Below are positions 34,201 to 49,200 of a DNA stretch of 64,000 bases, one piece after another. The position numbers and the translations under genes were made by a program. Position 1 is the stretch's first letter. The number at the start of each line of letters is the position of its first letter. This DNA is from Spisula solida (Eukaryota; Mollusca; Bivalvia; Venerida; Mactridae), in NCBI GenBank assembly GCA_947247005.1, contig OX365946.1, positions 52,850,734 through 52,914,733 on the forward strand. The letters run 5' to 3'. Below the pieces are notes generated by a model. It had not been told where the DNA came from and searched no databases. It saw nothing but the letters and a program-made list of their open reading frames with translations.

Positions 34201-37200
34201 ATATAAATAGTTGCCTGTTTGTCCAATCTTTTAGAGGAAAGTACAGTACCACCTCTCAACAGCTGCCCTCTGTAGAGCAATAACCTCTCTATAACAATTT
34301 AGCACCTTCTAAATTTCTCTAATCTGATATTTACTCTAAATATAACTCTGTTAAGAGCAACAACCTCTTTACAATGGCCAGTATTTGCAGCTCTCTTGCT
34401 CTACAGAAATTGTACTGTATAATGTAAACCATGCATTAAACTATAATATTATAAAGAAATTTCATGACATTTTCAGACAGACTGTACAGCTCATGATATT
34501 CTGTCTTCCTCTTCTTAGTCTTTGTCTTCCAGGACGTTTGCATGTTCTGGTTTTAAATTTCTGTATTCTCGTTCCAAAAAAAACCGACACTTAATTCACA
34601 TTTCTCTTCTTTCACCTATAAAAACGAAATATTGTGACTGACAATAACTGCGGAAGTTTGTCTGCAGGTTAACGGCAGATGCTATTCACAAAGATGTTGT
34701 AAATTTGTAAACAAATTCCGGTATTTTACAACTAGGTTAGGCCATGCACTTTTTATGTTGTTGAACATAAAAGAATTTTGACATTTGCCACAAGTGTTAA
34801 CATGGATTTAATTAATGTGGCATGCGGTGTCAACAATGAATAATGTCATGATGAATTATCATCTAAAGTGATACACCTATGTTCATCAGTGCACAGAGTT
34901 AATAAAGCACACATGCCTTGGTATAAAAGTGGAGTTTAAATGTACCGGTATTTGGTATCTTGGCTTATGTTTAAGAAAGATGATATTATCTGATGGGTTA
35001 TGGTAGTGTGCTCTGTGCTCTCGACTAGTGTTTTACATTTCTCTCAGTATGTAGCCATGTATGCATCATTTCTGTAAATTATCATAAAATGTATGAAATA
35101 TGCAGCCTGAGTGAAATTATACTATACAGCGATTTTTTTCCTTCTTTGTTTGCTACCGGTAAACGGTACTTTCCCGATTTGAAAAACGCTATAATTTTCC
35201 CAAATTTAAAGGGAGAAATTCCCAATGAACATTTAAAAAAAAGTATTTCAAAATCGGACATAAAATGACAAAGTTATGAACATTTTTGACAAGAGGTCAA
35301 GCATAAAAGTTTACAGAAACCTGTAAACAATCACATGTAATCTCTTTTTCTGTTTTATTTGGCCTTTCTACTTCATGAAAATTCCCAATTTCAAGTTGTC
35401 ACTACGCGAAATTCCCAATCTGATCGAACCCGGAACCATTCCCAAAGAAGCGAAAAACATCACTGCTATAGGTTACCCAGAATTTTGCCATGTTGTTGTT
35501 ATAATTATTATCATATTTTATTATCCGTCTGTTTATAATATTGTTTGCTATTAGAATAATTGTATTGATGTTTTTGGCAATAAAATTTAAATATAAATTT
35601 AAATGGGTACACTTTTCAGATAATATAACAAAACAGTATCAGTTGTATATGCATTTTGTTTTCCAGAAAATATCCTAATTTAATTAGATTGTTAAATGTC
35701 TTTGCAAAGCTTTGCTTTAAGCATGGCCATCAACCATCAAAAATCATTTTCTGGACTTTTCTTTCCCACTCCACCGCAGTATTTGTCATGCCGTCTTGCA
35801 AGGCACATGAGCCCAAGTCTATTATTATTACCTAAGTTACTTAAGTCCTTAACCTAATCCTCTTTGAGCTAATTTGCCCCTAAGGCTTTCTCCAAAGAGC
35901 GCCACTTGTTTCTTATCTGCAGCTAATCGCTCCACTTGACCCCATTGCACAACCTAATTAAATTCTCTGTCAGACAAAATTATGACCATAATGAGCATGC
36001 AAAATGTTATCGACAGAAAATAAAGATTTTATTATTTTAATTATATGTTTTCAGTGAGTGTCCAGGTAATGGTGTATGGACCCCTACAACTCCAGATACT
36101 CCGGATTCTCTCGAAGTTGCCAAAATCAACCAGAACTGCTGTATAGTCAAACACAAATTAACCAACAGGTACTTTTACACGTAGCAACCAGTTATAATGA
36201 ATCCTTAATTCGCTGGCTTAGAATGAGAAGGTCGTAAGTTCAAAATCGATATTTTGAGAAAACAAGAAAGTGTCTGAAAACTACTCTTCAGGGCTCGACA
36301 CCAACACTGGTCCGCTGGTCCGAGACCAGTGAAAGTCCAGAAGGACCAGTGAAAATTCTGGAGGACCAGTAACTGTCCTTTTTACAAATTGGGCGCTTTT
36401 GCCCTGTCGGGCCAGTGGCCAAAATAGTTAGTGTCTAGGCCTGCTCTTTACTTATGGAAAAACAAGCTTTTTAAACTTCTGTTTGGTCTACTTGACCATT
36501 TCCGATTTTCATGATATTAGGCTCATAAAAAGCGCCTTGAGATGCAGATTTCAAATACGCTTGTGTCTTAAAAGGCCGTAAGTCTGTGATCTGTACTTTA
36601 TGGTAGAATTAATTTGAAAAAAGTGTACAATTTAGAAAGTGCAATCATTAAGTCTAAGCCAGGGAAACTCTTATAATACACTAGTAAGATAGTGTACACA
36701 ATCTTCATAATTGTTATTGGAAAGTTAAAATAATTAAAGGTAAAGTGTTGCTATGGAGTGAAGGGTTAACTACCCGGTCATCATATGCTCATATGATCAA
36801 GGGGTTGTCTTAAAAGATTACTGGATCCACTGTCCATGATTGGTTCGTTTACTTTGGTGCAAGTCAGGCTAATACCATCTTTCGACCATGCTATTGTGAT
36901 ATTAATTTATGTTAAGAGTAAAAAGTACGTTAATAATGGTTGCTGATTAAAATCAATGTCAATATCACCGTTGTCATTTTAATATGGACTTACTGTAATA
37001 TGATGCACAATAATATTAAGTTTAATTATAAATGTCACTTAATAATGACATCAGGCAAATTATAAGAGTAACTTAAACCTCATAATAACTCTTGTTACAA
37101 CAGTAGTAACTGTATCTCTACAATATTTCTATTTTGAGTAATTAAAACAACTAACTACGTGTTTCGTCTCGATGTATTTTTCAGGCTTGTGCCTGGTTTC

Positions 37201-40200
37201 AGGTTTTTGAATCCTGAATTTTCCTTCCTTGTTTATATTTGAAAGTGGAATTTCAGGCTTTTTAATTGAAACCCGGATTTTCAGGTTTGAGAATGATTGC
37301 TAATTACCCAAGGTTCATACAGACCTTGAAAAGTCCTTGAATTTAATTTCAGCCTGGAAAAGTACTTGAATTTTGTGCTACCTTGAATAAAATGCCAATG
37401 AATTTAACTAATTTGATATCCTTGAATTCAGGCAAACAGCCTTAAATATCCATTTATGCTTATTGATGTTGTCAAGATGGCACATTTTATATCTGTGTAA
37501 AAAAATAAATAGAAAAACGCTTTTTTTTTTCAAAAAATTAAAATACATAAAGGTATGAGTGGGAATGTCACTGTTATTTGGTGAATTGAGCACTTTCGGA
37601 TATGACTAGAAATAGAGTTTAAACTGGCAGTGAATTATAGCATTTTCATACAATTTAATCATGATGAATGTTTGGAAAACAGCCTTGAAAATGCATATTC
37701 TACCTTGAAGAAAAGTCCTTGAATTTTGGTGCGAGAATTTTGTATGAACCAATGTATGTTACCTGTCGAGGCCTGCTCATAGCGCTATAGTCAAGGCACA
37801 ACTCCTGTTCTTACATTCAACAGATCAGAGCTGTCATGGAGACTCAACCCATAATGTTACTGAAATTTTAATGTGAAGAAAAGAGAATTTAAAATAAAAT
37901 ATTGGTATTGACCCTTTATATAATATGTAGATTTCTCAGGAGTCTTGCAATAATTGCTGAAATATATATTAGTTCAGCAGATAAACAGGTGTTGAAATAG
38001 CTTGGAGATCAAATATATACTGTGTAACTGTAGTTAAGTAAGGGACATTGAATTTCAGAAATATGGGTGAATTTCAAGAATTGGCTAAATTCACCTTAAT
38101 TTCCTCCAGCTTAAATTTTGGCCATAGCTTTTTAAGAACACTTTTATAAAGAAATAAAAAAGTGACATATTTTCAACATGCCGAATGTCCGAAACTCAGA
38201 ATTTGCTAACTTTTTAATACCCGCACAATCCCCAGATTCGGGTCAGTATATTTTTATGAAATCTATATCATTTAGACTGATTTTGAATGTGAGTCGAGTA
38301 GGTGTTCAACTAGGTCAGCTGGTCAAATCTGAGTGAAAACAATCTGTAGAATTGTAAGTTTACTGTTAATAAACATATTTAGTAAATTTGATATGGCCTC
38401 ACTTTTTCCTCAGATCGAATGATTCATAAATTGTTTTTCTCTGGCATGCTTAAGCTTGTTAAAAACTCCATTTATAACCTATCATTTGTCTAACTACATG
38501 TTTTACCTCGAGTACCAGTATACTTTATGTCAATTTACATCTAGAAAATCATTCTTCCAATTTTAAAAGGAAACCTAATGGCTTAAACCCACACTACACT
38601 GTTATCTACAATATATGTATATGAAGTGTGAAGCCTAAAAAAAGTCTTTCTACATTAAAATTTAAAAATAAAATGTTATGGTATCTCTCAGGCACGAAGG
38701 GCTTTATATTTTGACATGAAATTACTGGTAAAGAATGTTAACTTTACTCTCATGTATAGTTTAGACAAATCTTAGAAAATTTAGTATCGGTATTTGAAAT
38801 GTTGAATTCTCATGTATGAATTTTGATATTTTCAGTGTACCTCACACCAAAGAAATTGCGGAGATATTACCCCTAGTCAGCGAAACAAATGGCCATGTAC
38901 CAGTCACCCCGGACACATCAAGATCTTGTACTCCTGTGTCCATTGGTGGGCATATACCTAGTCCAGCATGCAGCCCCATTGGTAGCCCTTTGGGAAAAGG
39001 GGACACGACCCCATCCAAAGAGACAGTGAGTGTTGTATTAGTGGAATGTCAGTGGCAAGACTGTGATGTGACAGTGATCAATGGAGAAATCATGGATCAT
39101 ATTCGTGCAGTTCATGTACTCTCTCAAAAGGAGAAAGAAAAAGTTGTGTGTTTGTGGGAGGGTTGTAAAGTATACAATAAACCAGCAAGTTCGAAATCCT
39201 GGTTGGATCGTCATATACTATCTCACAGTGGTGATAAGCCATTTCGTTGTATAGTGGCTGGGTGTGGAGCGCGATTTACATCTCAGGGAGGCCTGGAAAG
39301 ACACGTAAATAGTCACTTCAATGCTCAAGAGCAGTCACCCAATCCAAAACACTCAAAACACGGCAGGGAAGACACGCCCACAAAGTTGTTTAAACGAAAA
39401 CGTTTGAAGCAAAAACGAAATGTTATAAAAGGTATGTAGATTTGTCTGGTTTTATTTTCAGCTTGCAATTGAGTTTAATACATTTATCCCAGAATAGACC
39501 GAAACACATTCTCGTTTGCAACTGTAACAAAAAAAATTGACAAATTATTTTGTATTTATCGGAACAAGGTGCATCACTGAATGCATGTGTATGTATACAA
39601 CTACTTCCAACAGATGGTGCTGCTTCCATTTTGAGTTTTACTTCACCACAAGATCTGTTGATGCAAAGAATTCAATTAATACTTCATTAAATACTGCAGA
39701 TATTACTCACATGCTCACAAATAACTGGAGTAGTCTAGAAACATGTAAATGTCAACACAAAAAATGAGCATTCTCAGCTCTTTAATGTGAAATCGATGCC
39801 ACAGTTATTGTAATGTTCTCTTGTCGTACACACATTCATCAAGAATCTACTGTCAGCAGCTATTTTACACGACAATGTTGTAATGGCCGAAATTCAACTG
39901 GGGTTCAAATTGAACTCGGGCGCAGGGATTTTGACCCTTGAAATGTCCAAAAAGCCACATTTTGACCCTCAATATTTTGGTTGGCAGGGACATTTTCTCT
40001 TAAAATCATGGGTATTTTGCCTATAAAATGATAAAATTTTGTCACAGATATTAAAATGATTCTTCAGATTCTTAAGCTAGTGGAAACCCTGTTTCAAAGG
40101 TCATTTTGATAATTGTGTATAACTATTGCACTTAACATCATGTTTTCTACCTTCATGATACCTTTAAATTTAAGACAAATTGACATGTCTGTGAGAATCC

Positions 40201-43200
40201 TTAGTGTCAAAATCTTGTTTTTTGAAAATTTCTGGGGTCAATTTAGGGTCATTTCAAATATCAACAGAAGCCCCTGTTGTAATGGACAGAAATAACAATG
40301 TAAAACAATGTACACCTCATATATATTTATGCATAAATTTTTTATGCTTGACTTGGTAGCTTGATGTATTATAAATATAACAATGTTTTAAATTAACAAT
40401 TTAACCAAAAAAGATTCTTATATGACACTTCGTTTGGAGAATGGGGATGTAACCGTGTAACCAGGTTATAACCTACAAATGCTTTTTTAGAAAAAAAATG
40501 TTTATGTTGTTGAACTTAATTTACGATGTTAAAGCTACAAAATGCTTTGGATGTACGGTATAATAAGAATTAGATCTTTGACAGTTTTTTTACAATTATG
40601 TTGTTGAACTGAATTAATTTACAATGTACGTACTATGTATTACAATTTACATACGCACATTGATTGCCCTGTGTGAATGTTTACTTGATTTGTCATGCAA
40701 TATGGAAATCAGTTCAAATCAGTGGGTGAGGATTTTTATGTTCTGTTAACCTATATTGGTATGTTGGGAAGGTTCAGCGTGCCATGTGTCAAGTGTCATA
40801 CCTGTGGTCGACACAAAAATCAACAACCATAACATCCCTCAAAGGATTAACTTTCTGTCATGTTTGAGTTGCCTCAATCAATCATTCTGTTGCTTTAGAT
40901 AGGAAATCCAACCATATTTTCAGGTCAATACAAAATTAAGTCTTTCAACCTGAGCAACTCATGAATTTTCTACCTACCAAGTACAGTGAGTAGCCTTGTA
41001 AAAAGGTTTAAAGCCTAATTATTTGGTCGAGGTAACCCTACCCAAGTTTATAAACGAAGTTTTGATCCTATAAATTTGATTTAGATTCGGGATCAAAGGA
41101 ACTAAATACAATGTACAGGTAGCAGAGCAGACAAAAACAAATAGAAAATTGTTTTACCACACATGAAAATCATTAAAATGTAAAAAATGTTCACTCCAGT
41201 ATTTAATGTCAACACTTATTTTCATTTGCATACTAAGACATATTAAAACAAGATACACCATAGAGTTAAGTAACATACATGTAAATGGCTAAATGTAAAG
41301 AAACCTCAAATATAAACATATTTATATAAAAAATCCAAATTTTATTAATTTACAAAGATGATGTCATCTACTCATGACTTTGTTAATTAATTATTATATT
41401 TCTAACACTAAGATTCCTGATAAAGACTTATAAATTAAAATGTTGAAAAAAACCTGAAGTTTCTTTCGTATTGACCCTCAGATTCTTGAAGTTAATTTAT
41501 TAGTACATGTTATTGGACTTTTAAGAAAACCATCAAATTAATTTAATTGCTGTTGGGCAATAACCTACTGACATTAGGTGTATAGTATTCACAGTGTCGT
41601 ATGTTTCATCTGTGTCGTTGACCTCACTGTGTCACCATGTCTCATTGATATAAATTACCTTTGACAAATAGACCGTAAACAATAAAAATATACTAATGAC
41701 ATGGGTTCTACAATTTTGGAATGATCCAGAAATCAGGATTTGCTGCATGATGAAGAATTATCTTTTCTGCACAAAATAAAAGTTATATGATAAAAAAATC
41801 AAAGAATTGACAATTTATGGTCATTTGAAGTTCCATAATCAGAATTTTAACAATGTTTGAAACCTAGTTAAGTTGAAGGGATGTGTGTTAATGGCACCCA
41901 AAATAGGCTTGCGACTCGTTTTCGGGACTGGGCATTATAAGTCAGTAGAACCCCTTTGATGAAGATGTATTACTTAACAGTGATACGCGACTGTCATATC
42001 CTGTGTTCACGTTTTCACGTTACACTATTATATAAATGTAGGTCATTGCTGACTAAGTATTATGTGAAGAAATGATATTAAATACAAAATTCATGCATTC
42101 TGATTGAATATTCTATGTTATTGCAGTGAAATGGTCCAATGATAAGATTTAGTCCAGGTTTCAAAAATGATGCTACATGTACTAAACTATATAATGATCC
42201 AGATCAGTTTATCCTTTGTGAAAGTTTCTGTTTCTTTCATTCTTGAATTGACCACCCGATAGGCCAAAATTTGTAAGAAAAAAAGTTTGTAGAAATATTT
42301 ATATTCGATTTACAACACAGGAATGCAGTTCGCCGCATTAGTCTAATTCAGCTGTTTCATATTCAGATGGGTTCTTTCGGACCATCGTGATTCATGACTT
42401 TTCTCTAGATTTGAAAGATTGAGAACGCTCACTCACTCAGTCTGACTCTCAGTTTATCCTTCAGCTTTTGTACTTCCGGGCTTCATATAATGCCCAGCTA
42501 AGTTACATTATGTTACAAACCTAATTAGGGCTTTGATGATGTTGTTTCTTTGTGATAACTGATCTGACGGGGTTCACCAGCCGAGAGGGGGGGGATCAAT
42601 TATTTCCTCTGATTGTATATGGTAGCACCTGAGATAGGGAGTGATTTCATACTTCACTTTGTTAACACAGGACATCTGATAGGATAATGACTCATATTGT
42701 CAGGCTTTAATGGCTCTTTCTCTGTGAAGCTTATAAGGTTTTCCTTTTGTTTTATCTTCGACTTCAAGTTATTGATCATATCTTAAAACAAGAAAATTAC
42801 ATTCTGCTCAAAACCCAGAAATATTTAGCTCCGGATTTCGTCATCAAACGATGATAACTCACCATTTGTTGGAGTCAGTTTCATATTCATTGCATGATAT
42901 TGTTATTTCCTCAATATGTAAATGACTACAATTTCCATTGCAAGCTGTTCCATTAGCTATAGTGCAATGTGTACATGTATTTGATCATATAAGTCTTTGC
43001 ATTTGAGCAGCTTTAAGTGCACTGCAGCACAGTATGTTTAATATGGAAAGATGTGATTAATTGCTATTTTGGTTTTGTTCCCTCTGTCTGTTCATCTATG
43101 TCATGGTTAAATATGGGTCATATTGTGCCTAAAGTTTAGGTCAATAGATCAAAATATTTGGAGCACCTTAACAAATTATAAGCCTTCAAATGTTTGAATT

Positions 43201-46200
43201 GTTATAAGGTTATATATTCTACAGTAAAACAATTTTATACATAATGTAACATTTATACACAAGGTTTGCACTGGCCTTGAAAAGTCCTTGAATTTGGTTT
43301 CAACCTTGAAAAGTACTTGAATTTAACTGAGGTCCTTGAATTCAGGCAAACAGCCTTGTATAGTGATAAAAGTGTATGGATGGTGTCAAAATGGCACATT
43401 TAATATCTGTGTAAAAAATGAAACAGAAACATTCTTTATCTCAAAAATTATAAGTACATAAATGTTACTGGTATTTAATGAATTGAGCACAATCGGGTAT
43501 TCTTGTGTATGACATCACTAGAAATGGTGTATGAAATGGCATTTTAGGACAATTTAACGTCGGTAAATCAAAAAATTATTGGAAAAATGTCACGAAAATA
43601 CCTATTCTACCTTGAATAGTCCTTAAATTTGGGTGTAAGAATTTTGTATGAATCATGGAACATCTTTTAGGGTGACTTTACAGGTTTGTAAAAAGAAATA
43701 CTTTATCAATGATACATTTATCTGTGTTTTGATCAGTATGATTATGTTTAAATTTTTTTAAGTATTTTATTACAACAAAATAGGCCATCAGTAAAAAAAT
43801 AACAATTCCACTTCATCTCACATTTTATCTTTACCAGTATTTATTGAATACAGCTAATCTTCTAAACATATAAATATATATTGTCCCTGACAAATTGAAA
43901 ATATGTATGGAAAGTCTGCTGCCTTAGAGTAGTATGCCTGCAAGATAAAGCATTGATTATACTAGTAATATCATTTGGGCCAGGCTCTGTAACACTATGT
44001 ATTAGGAGTATTGGCTGTCTCTGTGTCTATATCAGTCGTTTACCTACTTTATAGCAATAATTGGAGCAAACCGGCTCATTGATTGTAAATGTCTAGACAC
44101 ATAGTTACAATACTACCTTAAACTATGTGATTATGATTCTATTGAAGTAAAAATTGGTGTGTCACAGTTACTTAGTGAAAGCGGGCGTGAATATCTTCTT
44201 TTAACTTTTACATAACTATGGTACTTTTTAGCTTGACTTTTTAAAGAAAAAAGTCGGAGCTTAGCTGTTATTGTCTTGATGGGATGATGCCCCTGCGTGT
44301 GCCTTTGTTATTTAAGTCTTAAGTTGTCAGAGTCATTTTCTAAAAGACTTAAAACCTGACTTGAAACTCAACATAGTTATTTACCATCACAAGGGGTGTC
44401 CATACGTACTGACAAGGCTCGGGTATTCCTGTGACTTGATTCTGAAATGCTTATGAACACCATGTCGCATCCATGAATGTCATCTATGTGAATGTGATGA
44501 TATGATTCGATAATACGGTTTGAATATTTTCCTTTTACTTTATCATAAATCAAGTACAATAACCTTTATATAATAGACAAAACTATATATCATTTGGAAT
44601 CCTAATTCCAAGCAGATGGTGACAATACTGTGAAATGTACTCATACAAATTGCTTGAAGACATTTAATAACATAAAATATTGTACTCATTGTCTGCTAGA
44701 CATTAATGGGATTTGTGGTGAGACATCTCAGTATTGAGAACAATAGCCTATAGCTAATACGATATAATCTATAGGTCATAATCCTGCCAGGGCTTTCAAC
44801 CTTCTTGAACTATTAGATGTCCGTAAAGAACAGCAATCAGTTCAATGGCGCAATATCGAATATTGTTCCCTAGTTAATTATCGGAAGACTATTGACATTA
44901 TATAAAATTGATTATTTTATATATCTTCAGTAAATGCTATTAAAGCCATTTACGCAGACTTTGTTGTGTGGTTCTAACTTGTCTGGTGGGAGATCTGAAT
45001 GGTGTTTATAAACAAATTCAAATGGTGTTACTTTGTTACATAAAACAGTACTATTTTGTTCCAGAAGTAACTATAGTCATGCAACCTCTGTAGAGCAACA
45101 CCCTTTGGGAGCTGCAAATATTGGCTGTTGTTCAGAGGTTGTTGCTCTACAGAGATTAGATTTATAGTAATTATTGACATGGGATCGACATTTTGAAGGT
45201 GTTGTTATAGAGAGGTAATGCTCTACAGGGGGCCACTCTGGAGAGGTTGTACTGTATAATCACTTTTACCTCCCCACTGAGTTACGGTTACCTCTGTACA
45301 ACAACCAAACATTACGTTTCCCAAAGGATGTCACTCTGTAGAGGTTATTATAAGTGTATATATTTAAAATAAATAATAACTTCCTGCAGTGAAATGTTTC
45401 ATTTCAAGGTCTTTCAAAACATAACATACATCTACAATGGTAGACTTCACACATAGCTTACTGTAGACTTCACACATAGCTTACTGTAGACTTCACGCAT
45501 AGCTTACTGTAGTATTATTTCTTTTTTTATCAGACATTCCAAACATAATACTTCGTATTGATTTTAATTTTCTGATTATTGTGACTACAGGACCATTCCC
45601 TCAGAAAATCACCCATTTATTAATATGATTACAGTATATTAAAGTACGCTATTTTATTTTCATCATACAATACATAACGCATGACATTACCAAAAGATTT
45701 ATTAGTATGTAGAATGCAAACCTATTAGTTACAGTTGAAAGGTGTCATGGTAAATAACCAATTTAAGTCATTCAATGTTTATAACAATCCTTGAAAAAAA
45801 CATTATTTTCCAGTCCTGAATACGAGGCCTTGATTTGTTTTGTATGCTTTTGAGGGCTGACTTTAAAGGTCTTACCAATCCCCCATCACTATAAATGACT
45901 ACTATTCAATGGCTGTTAATAAATGTGGCTATATACAACCTCTGTGCGCTAAAATGTGTTAGCACATTATTAGCACCCAACCTTTATACATAATGATTAC
46001 CACCTTCACCACCGCATGTAGCTTTCCAATTTGCATTGATATGAATCATATTCATAAGGCCAGAGTTTTTTTATTTTTTTGTTACTCGGACATTTTACAG
46101 AAAAAAGTCCACAGGAGGAGGGAAAAAACTAAAAATAAAAACTCCCAAAATATAGCTTCCACAAGCTGTTGGTGGTAGAATAGTTCTAAATGACGGTCCG

Positions 46201-49200
46201 ATTTAAAGTAATCAGCACTCAACAACAGTGTTAGTTTTCAAGAAAACAGCCAATTTATCTTAAGACTAGTACACTGCAGTGAAACACTGATATAACAAAA
46301 CATATTATTAACAAAATAATGAAATAATAATACAAGGCTGGTCCATTTATCACCAAAACATTATATGCATTTTTTTTTTCCAGTTTTTCAAATTTTTTTT
46401 TTTTGAAAATGCCAAAATGCAGGAGGGTCCGAGGAACGAAAAATAAAAGAACTCTGGCCTAAGCTATAGTATCCTTGACAAGAGTTGTTCAGGGAGCTCT
46501 AAACACTGCAGTGTGCTCTGTATCGAGTTTTTCATGTGAAGAATTATTTTGAGATCACCCCTCTCTCAACTGCCTGTAAAGTATGCATGAATGAAAGAGG
46601 TCACTGACAGGCCTACTGCTCAGTGTATTGATAGAGCAAACACTTTTATCATCCCCTTTTATGTAAATTGTCAATACTGATTTTCATCAAAATATGTATC
46701 AAGTAATAAAGATTATTTTTTTGGCTGAATGATATATCTTCACATGTCGTATCTGGTATCATTGTCTAGACTTGCCAGAAATTGATTGTTGTCTTACATT
46801 TGTATTTTACTAGGGAAGTGAATAGCTTATCAAGTTAACACTGGTCGGAAAAGTATATCATCTTATTATATTGATGCTTTTGTTTGTTATTATTTGTTAT
46901 TCAGTATAGGAAGTGCATGATCTGCTAATGAAGGAAAATATATCAGTTTTAATTGTAGACATGCATCATAAAGTATATGTAATTAAATGGTTATAGTGCT
47001 AACGAAAATATAACACGAGAAGTTTGTCAAACACATACACCTCCATGGCAGCCCAATAGTAAAAAATGGTGAAGGTCACAGTGACCTTGACCTTTGACCT
47101 CAAAATCAATAGGGGTCATCTACTGTTGTTGACCAATCTCTATGTAAAGTTTGAAGATCCTAGTGCAAAGCGTTCTTAAGTTTTTTATAGTGAACGAAAA
47201 CCATTTGAATAGTCAGAAATGGTTAAGGTCACAGTGACCTTGACCTTTGATCTCAAAATCAATAGGGGTCATCTACTGTTGTTGACCAATCTCCATGTAA
47301 AGTTTGAAGATCCTAGTGCAAAGCGTTCTTAAGTTTTTTATAGTGAACGAAACCATTTGAATAGTCAGAAATGGTTAAGGTCACAGTGACCTTGACCTTT
47401 GACCTCAACATCAATAGGGGTCATCTACTGTTGATGACCAACTTCAATGTAAAGTGGATTAATTCATTCTGATTGAATATGACTGTATTGTTAAATATAA
47501 TGTAAACGGGAATTATGTTCATGAACATGACTTTATTGTACTTTAGTTCATAAAAATTTTATGTGCATGGACAATTTTCATGAACGCATGTTTATCATAT
47601 CTTGAATGATTCGTAAACATTTACAAACAGTTCACAATGAACATGTGATTGCTTGTACATCTTTCTTAGGTATAAATAACACAATTTAGCTCCAGAAACT
47701 TTACTTAAGGACTTCTTTTCCAACTTTTCCTTCTTTAGTTTGGGGATATTGAGGCTTTATATTAGCCCTATAGCTCTGTCATTAGGGGGGCGTTTTGGTA
47801 ACTTTGAGAATTGATTTTGTATACTGCACTTTTGTTGGAAACAATTTTAAAGAATTTTGTCTTGAGAAGGAGCCTAGTTATAAGATCTTAAAATTAAAAA
47901 AAAAACATCTGTAAAATAGGGATATTGATTCCGAGTGGGCTAGCTGGCTTCATTGAGCTCGGCAAAGGGTCAATCGCTTCATTGGTTTGGGTTTTAGCCG
48001 CTTTGACGCACCAGTTGTGGTCCGGTTTACATGTGGCGTGATAGAAACTTACCAATATGGCGAATGATGATTTGTGGTTTTCACTTCATTCGTATTTTGA
48101 TGTCACAGGAATCAGTCGACGGCATGTCGCTTGGTGGAGAAAAAAGTCAGCCCATTGTATAACTTAAAAGATATATTTTCTCATTCTTGAAAGTTGAAAT
48201 CATTCTCTTACAGCTAAAATATCAGTGTTACAATTAACGTAATACTGTTCCCTTAACTTTCTTTGTTGATTCTGTATAGAATGCCTTAATGAATACATTA
48301 ATTTACCTTGGGAATTGCTAAATAATTGTTTGGGGTTGAGTTACTACATGTAGAAGAACTGTATAATTTCTTCTCTTATTACAATGAATTATGTTTAGCT
48401 CACTTGTCTCTAAGGGTCTTTTGGGGTCAAAAACTTAAGGTCACTTTAAAGCCAAATTACAGAAAATCCTTGTGTAGTCACTAGAGGTCACAATTTTAGC
48501 CTAGTCTTCATGACACTTATGTCACAATGATCATCCCAATACAATTTAGGTCAAGTTTGATATTGGGTCATCTGGGATCAAAAAAAGGTGAGTAGGTCAT
48601 TTAATGAAAGAAAAATCTTGTGTATGTGCTATATTTCACAAATCTGTCTAATCTTCATGAAACTTGGTTGTAATGATCATCTCCACAAAATCTAGGCCAA
48701 GTTTGATTTTAGATGGTCTGGGTTCAAAAACCTAAGGTCACTAGGTGAAATCATAGCAAACCCTAGTGTATGCTATAGGGGCTGTATTTTTCACTAGATC
48801 TTCCTGAAAGTTTGTAAAAATGATTGTTCAGATGTAATTAAAGTTGAGTTTGAACATAGGTTATCTGGGGGTCAATAGCTAGGTCACTAGGTCTAATCAT
48901 AGAAAAGCCTTGTATATGCTATAGAGGCTGCATTTTTCATGGATCTTCATGAAAATTGGTCAGACAATTCGTCTAGAAGGAATCTAGGTTAAGTTTCAAT
49001 ATGGGTTAAACCGTTATCTTATGTAAATAACAAGGTCCCTGAGACGTTAAGGCAATATGAAAACTTGCTTGAATCTTAGTCATAAGTTGTAGATGATGAA
49101 TGAGGTGACGATAAGGGTATGCATGCACGGCTACCATACGGCAGGTGAGCTACCTTAGGGCCCGTTATACAAAAGTAATATTAGGTTGGCCTAGAGTCAT

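Larger units (their letters stand above)
16283..36054 (+). other. AEBP2: AEBP2 intron 1, 19.8 kb
   Basis: No further exon is supported. It contains a hAT-type element, foldback elements at 22275 and 25073, a 235-bp tandem duplication at 25989, bivalve-type repeats at 26909 and 32401, the 3.8 kb long-TIR element and an inverted-repeat element at 34241. Stretches 16300-18330, 18640-22270, 23300-25070 and 33050-34240 are plain AT-rich DNA apart from the small repeats listed. Confidence 0.8.
36169..38835 (+). other. AEBP2: AEBP2 intron 2, 2.7 kb
   Basis: It contains the TIR element at 36289, a repeat at 37185-37300 shared with 63597-63712 and the 37312 element. The rest is AT-rich with nothing recognised. 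Confidence 0.8.

Noticed and set aside
38816..38835. ATG upstream of the zinc-finger exon of AEBP2 as a separate start
   Set aside because: It lies in intron sequence before a clear TTTTCAG acceptor; the exon joins in phase with exon 2. A short isoform starting here cannot be excluded but is not supported.
39537..39767. 76-codon + strand frame after exon 3
   Set aside because: Intron sequence beyond a good GTATGT donor, with no domain.
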